Assembly (NCBI RefSeq): GCF_016714285.1
Contig: NZ_JADJNN010000015.1
Coordinates: forward strand, 62,001-126,000
Source: Nannocystis sp.
GTDB taxonomy: Bacteria > Myxococcota_A > Polyangia > Nannocystales > Nannocystaceae
Reading direction: 5' to 3'
DNA length: 64,000 bases
The notes below the pieces were generated by a model, which ran no database searches, was not told the origin of the DNA, and was given only the letters and a program-made list of their open reading frames with translations. A program made the translations under genes and the position numbers. Shown here one piece after another: positions 60,692-64,000 of the stretch (its first letter is position 1; each line of letters begins with the position of its first letter).

Positions 60692-61987
60692 ATGACGATC
60701 GAACAGTGCATCTCGCGTGCGTGGATGGTGGTGCTGCTGAGCGCGGCCTGTGGCGGCGGCGACAAGGCTGACGATAGCGACACCAGCGGCGGCGAGAGCA
60801 CGAGCGGCGGCGAGAGCACCGGCGACGAGGCGGTGACGACGGGCGAGCCGCCCGGGAGCACCAGCGACGACCCGGGCACGAGCAGCGGCGGCAGCAGCAG
60901 CGGCGGCGAGGACGGGCCCGAAAAGCCTGCGGCCTATGAGAAGTGGCTGAAGGTCGAGCTGCCGGGCACGGTGTGCGGCAACAACAGCCAGTACAAGTTC
61001 TTCATCAATTACAAGGAGGGCGCGAAGGACCTGATGATCATGCTCGAGCCCGGCGGCGCCTGCTGGGACTTCGACGGGTGTTCGGGCAAGACCGACCTCG
61101 GCGCGGCCAACCCCGACGGGATCATGGACAACCACATGAACGCGGCCGGCACCGCGGCCAACATCTCGCCGCTGATCCGGCGCGACCTGGGTGCGCCGAC
61201 GGCCGACTGGAACCTGGTCTATATGCCCTACTGCACGGGCGACGTGCACACTGGCAACAACGTGATCAAGTACAAGGATCCGAAGGGCCAGGAGCCGGAC
61301 CTCGAGTTCCACCACGCCGGTCACACCAACTCGGTGGCGGTGGCCGACTACCTGGCCAAGCAGTTCCCGGCGACCGACCGCCTGTTCGTCACCGGCTGCA
61401 GCGCGGGCGGGGCGGGCTCGCTGATCAACTACTACTTCTTCCGCAACACGATCGACGCGCAGCGCGGCTACATGATGGACGATTCAGGGCCGATCTTCCC
61501 CAGCGACGGCTACTCGATGCCGCTGCACACCAAGATCCGCTCGTCGTGGAACGTCGACTCGATCTTCGCCGAGCTGCCGCCCGAGTATCCGATCGCCGAC
61601 GACTTCGGCGTGCTCAACCGCCACCTCGCCGACATCTTCCCCGACGATCGCCTGAGCACGGTGTTCTTCCAGCGCGACTACAACTACTCGCGCTACTCGT
61701 ACGAGAACTTCTACCCCGACGCCAACGCCAAGGACGACATCATGAGCTACTGGGCGTCGGACACCAAGCAGCTCGTCAATCTCTACAAGACCCGCGACAA
61801 CCTCGGCTACTACCTGCCCTATTGGCGCAAGCTCAACACCAGCCACTGCGTCTCGATCGTCAACTACGACGAGACCGACATCGAGGAGCTCGGGATGGAC
61901 CTCGGCGACTACATCGATGAGCTCTTCGACGACAACGTGCCGGTCGGGCGCTACATGGAGAGCGTCCAGCCTGACGAGGACGTCTGA
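60692..61987 (+). CDS. pectin acetylesterase/Notum-like lipoprotein
   Basis: 431 residues from the ATG at 60692; signal peptide with lipobox LSAAC, a Gly/Ser/Thr linker, then an esterase domain with LEPGGACWDFDGC and the nucleophile elbow GCSAGG (Ser about 237). This matches the pectin acetylesterase/Notum family (CE13), which removes acetyl or acyl groups. The Cys-rich substrate region and Asp/His of the triad were not all traced. Divergent from the protease gene. Confidence 0.85.
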   Translation: MTIEQCISRAWMVVLLSAACGGGDKADDSDTSGGESTSGGESTGDEAVTTGEPPGSTSDDPGTSSGGSSSGGEDGPEKPAAYEKWLKVELPGTVCGNNSQYKFFINYKEGAKDLMIMLEPGGACWDFDGCSGKTDLGAANPDGIMDNHMNAAGTAANISPLIRRDLGAPTADWNLVYMPYCTGDVHTGNNVIKYKDPKGQEPDLEFHHAGHTNSVAVADYLAKQFPATDRLFVTGCSAGGAGSLINYYFFRNTIDAQRGYMMDDSGPIFPSDGYSMPLHTKIRSSWNVDSIFAELPPEYPIADDFGVLNRHLADIFPDDRLSTVFFQRDYNYSRYSYENFYPDANAKDDIMSYWASDTKQLVNLYKTRDNLGYYLPYWRKLNTSHCVSIVNYDETDIEELGMDLGDYIDELFDDNVPVGRYMESVQPDEDV

Positions 61988-62020
61988 GGGGCGAACGCGA
62001 ACGCGCCCGCGCCTTGCCGA

Positions 62021-62049
62021 TTGACGGACCTGGGCGGGTGTGGTGCTCT
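62021..62049 (+). promoter_or_regulatory. TTGACG-N17-TGCTCT promoter candidate
   Basis: TTGACG (62021-62026) is 17 nt from TGCTCT (62044-62049), upstream of the small gene at 62067; leader about 12 nt. Confidence 0.4.
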
Positions 62050-62066
62050 CCCTCGGAGGAGAGCGC

Positions 62067-62399
62067 ATGGACCTGAGCGGGCGCTGGGAGTTCAGCTTTG
62101 ACCGGACCTTGAACGGGCAGCTCGTGCCGACGAGCGTGCCCCACGAGCTGATCGTCATCATGCTCGACGAGGTGAATCTGGTCGGCCGCCTGGTGTTCCC
62201 GGCGGACGACATCAGCCGCTTCAACGGGCACCTGAGCACGACCAGCCAGGGCACCCTGTTCTCGCTGCATCAGGTCAACGACAAGACCGGCTACCAGGCG
62301 CTGTACATCGGCAAGGTCGAGGGCAGCTCGCGCATCGCCGGCATCTTCACCGACCTCGCGGGGCCCGACGGCGACTTTCGCCTGCGGCGGATCCCCTGA
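62067..62399 (+). CDS. small protein of unknown function
   Basis: 110 residues from the ATG at 62067; GGAGGA 6 nt upstream supports this start over 62040. The protein begins MDLSGRWEFSFDRTLNG, suggesting a lipocalin-like or small beta fold, ending DFRLRRIP. No signal peptide. Function unknown; converges with the rel gene 18 bp away. Confidence 0.65.
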   Translation: MDLSGRWEFSFDRTLNGQLVPTSVPHELIVIMLDEVNLVGRLVFPADDISRFNGHLSTTSQGTLFSLHQVNDKTGYQALYIGKVEGSSRIAGIFTDLAGPDGDFRLRRIP

Positions 62400-62417
62400 G
62401 GGCACCACCTCGGGTGG

Positions 62418-64000
62418 TTAGCGCTGGCGCCTCGCCTTGTGCACGCTCGGGACGCGCTCGATGCGGCCGAGGATGCGGACCAGCTGCTCGTTGCTCGAGA
62501 CCTCGAGCACCGCGGTGATGAGCGCGGTCTGGTCCTTGCGGTTGGTGGTGACGGTCGTCTGGGTCATGCTGACGCCGAGGTCGGCGAACACCTCGCTGAT
62601 GTCGCGCAGCAGGCCGACGCGGTCGCTGGCCTGGATGGCGATGGTGGCCGGGTAGCGGCTGCGGTTCTGGCCCCAGCTGATGTCGATCAGGCGCTCGGGC
62701 TCGGGGCTGCTGACGATGTTGGGGCAGTCGCGGCGGTGGATGGCGATGCCGCGGCCGCGGGTGATGTAGCCGATCACGTCGTCGCCGGGGACTGGCGTGC
62801 AGCAGCGGGCGGGGTGGCTGAGCACGCCTTCGACGCCGTCGATGCTGACGCCGCCGGCGGCCGCGGCGGGGCGCGAGGGGCGGCCTGCTTGGGCTCGGGC
62901 GGCGGGGCGGCGGCGGCGAGGCGGGCGGCCTCGGCCTCGGCCTCGGCGGCGGCGGCGGCCCGCTCGGCGTCGAGGACCTTGGTGGCGACCGAGGCGGTGG
63001 CGATGTCGCCGAAGCCGATCGCGGCGAGCAGGTCATCGACGCTGCTGATCTTGGGGACGAGGGCGACGTAGTCCTCGAAGCGCGGGCGGTCGATGCCGAG
63101 GCGCCGCAGCTCGCGCTCGAGCGACTCGCGGCCCTGCTGGATCGCGGCGTCGCGGCCCTGCAGGCGGAACCACTGGCGGATCTTCTGGCGCGCGCCCGAG
63201 GTGACGACATAGCCGAGCTGGGGGCTCAGCCAGTCGCGGCTCGGCTGCTCCTTCTTGTGGGTGAGGATCTCGACGCGGTCGCCGGTCGCCAGCTTGTGGT
63301 CGAGCGGCACGATCTGGCCGTTGACCAGGGCGCCGCGGCAGCGGTGGCCGACGTTGGTGTGCACGCGATAGGCGAAGTCGACCGGGGTCGCGCCGAGCGG
63401 CAGGTCGAACACGTCGCCGCCCGGGGTGAATACATAGACTTGATCCTGAAAGATGTCGGTCTTGAGCGAGGCCACGATGTCGCGCGGGTCGACGACCTCC
63501 TTCTGCCAGTCCATCAATTGCCGCAGCCAGTTGAACTTGGCGTCGGCCTGGCGCCCGGCCTTGCGGCTCTCTTTGTAGGCCCAGTGGGCGGCGACGCCGT
63601 ACTCGCCGAATGTGTGCATCTCCTGGGTGCGGATCTGGACCTCGAGCGGGCGGCCGCCGGGGCCTACGATCGCGGTGTGCAGCGATTGATAGCCGTTGGG
63701 CTTGGGCTTGGCGATATAATCGTCGAACTCGCCGGAGATCGGGGTCCACAGGCTGTGGACGATGCCGAGGACGGCGTAGCAATTGGGGATCGTGTCGACC
63801 AGCACGCGCACGGCGCTGACGTCGTAGATCTCGTCGAAGCCGACGCGCTTGCGCAGCATCTTCTTGTAGATGCTGTAGATGTGCTTGGGTCGGCCGCTGA
63901 TCTTGCCGCTGATCTCGACCTCGGCGAGCTTCTGCTCGAGCACCGCGATCGCCTCGTGGATGTAGCCGGTCCGCTCGTCGCGGCGGGCGGCCAGGGCGGC
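62418..64000 (-). CDS. relA: RelA/SpoT (p)ppGpp synthetase family, right-edge truncated and frameshifted
   Basis: Stringent-response enzyme. The frame is open from the right edge (AALAARRDERTGYIHEAIAV) through the synthetase domain (SISGRPKHIYSIYKKM to TQEMHTFGEYGVAAHWAYKE) and TGS domain (VYVFTPGGDVFDLPLG). The helical part then goes out of frame near 62868-62871. The ACT-containing C-terminus (SHPARCCTPVPGDDVIGY, ATIAIQASDRVGLLRDI) continues in the second frame to the stop at 62418. Adding one C to the GGGG/CCCC run at 62868-62871 restores A-P-A-A-A-A-G-G-V-S-I-D-G. The N-terminal HD hydrolase domain, if present, is outside the window. Confidence 0.9.

Noticed and set aside
1..64000. tRNA, rRNA, riboswitch, CRISPR or transposase features
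   Set aside because: None recognised when reading both strands; small RNAs without obvious structure cannot be excluded by eye.

Overview
The window is chromosomal DNA of a very GC-rich bacterium, most likely a myxobacterium of the Nannocystis/Plesiocystis type (inference). The grounds are the many lipoproteins whose lipobox Cys is followed by low-complexity Ser/Thr/Gly/Asp linkers, the Cys-rich myxo-disulfide (DUF4215-like) repeats, a trypsin ending in a MYXO-CTERM-type tail, a Hanks-type kinase with a periplasmic tail and short intergenic gaps. No rRNA, tRNA, CRISPR array, transposase, integrase or phage gene was seen.

Layout. 1-14.4 kb: the start of an off-window gene, a two-TM exported protein, a Ser/Thr kinase, a minus-strand run (lipoprotein, DacB-type peptidase, RtcB RNA ligase, two zinc-ribbon proteins), an isolated membrane zinc ribbon, an OmpR-type regulator with its sensor kinase, a small unknown and pyrE. 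14.4-22.6 kb: accessory block with a two-TM exported protein, an e(P4)-like HAD phosphatase, a 1343-residue protein with twelve Cys-rich zinc-ribbon-like repeats in a 4 x 3 super-repeat, a frameshifted DUF4215/fibrinogen-like lipoprotein and a small lipoprotein. Two copies of a promoter-containing repeat sit in this block. 22.6-34.1 kb: L,D-transpeptidase, membrane phosphodiesterase, small proteins, a two-domain VOC protein, a frameshifted lipoprotein, S9 peptidase, DUF2147 protein, truA. 34.2-40.4 kb: a type I secretion-like operon (HPF-like protein, ABC, HlyD, TolC) divergent from an NhaR-like LysR gene. 40.4-46.5 kb: a possible CHAT/caspase-like protein, a degenerate M23 protein, a DUF4157 protein with a cysteine-peptidase-like C-terminus and a protein with a histone-H1-like tail. 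46.5-56.6 kb: a dimethylglycine-dehydrogenase-like enzyme and an operon of two Hsp90-like (GHKL) proteins plus a VIT/P-domain/vWA protein. 56.7-64 kb: VOC protein, paired lipoproteins, a small unknown, trypsin, pectin-acetylesterase-like lipoprotein, a small unknown and a RelA/SpoT gene cut by the right edge.

The best candidates for an undescribed system are (a) the coupled GHKL pair at 51.5-56.6 kb, in which one protein keeps the ATP-binding motifs and its partner has lost them, followed by the VIT/P/vWA protein, and (b) the 4 x 3 zinc-ribbon protein at 16.2-20.2 kb. Regulatory structure recurs: several genes have a TTGACA/TTGTCA-like box 17 nt from a second hexamer that ends only 0-15 nt before the start codon, suggesting leaderless transcripts, and palindromes related to CTGTCCC/GGGACAG are scattered both inside and between genes.

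Three genes (near 21190, 28675 and 62870) are each broken by one missing base in a C4 run of the coding strand. This pattern looks more like a systematic homopolymer error than three true pseudogenes. All family assignments come from reading motifs; no database search was run.
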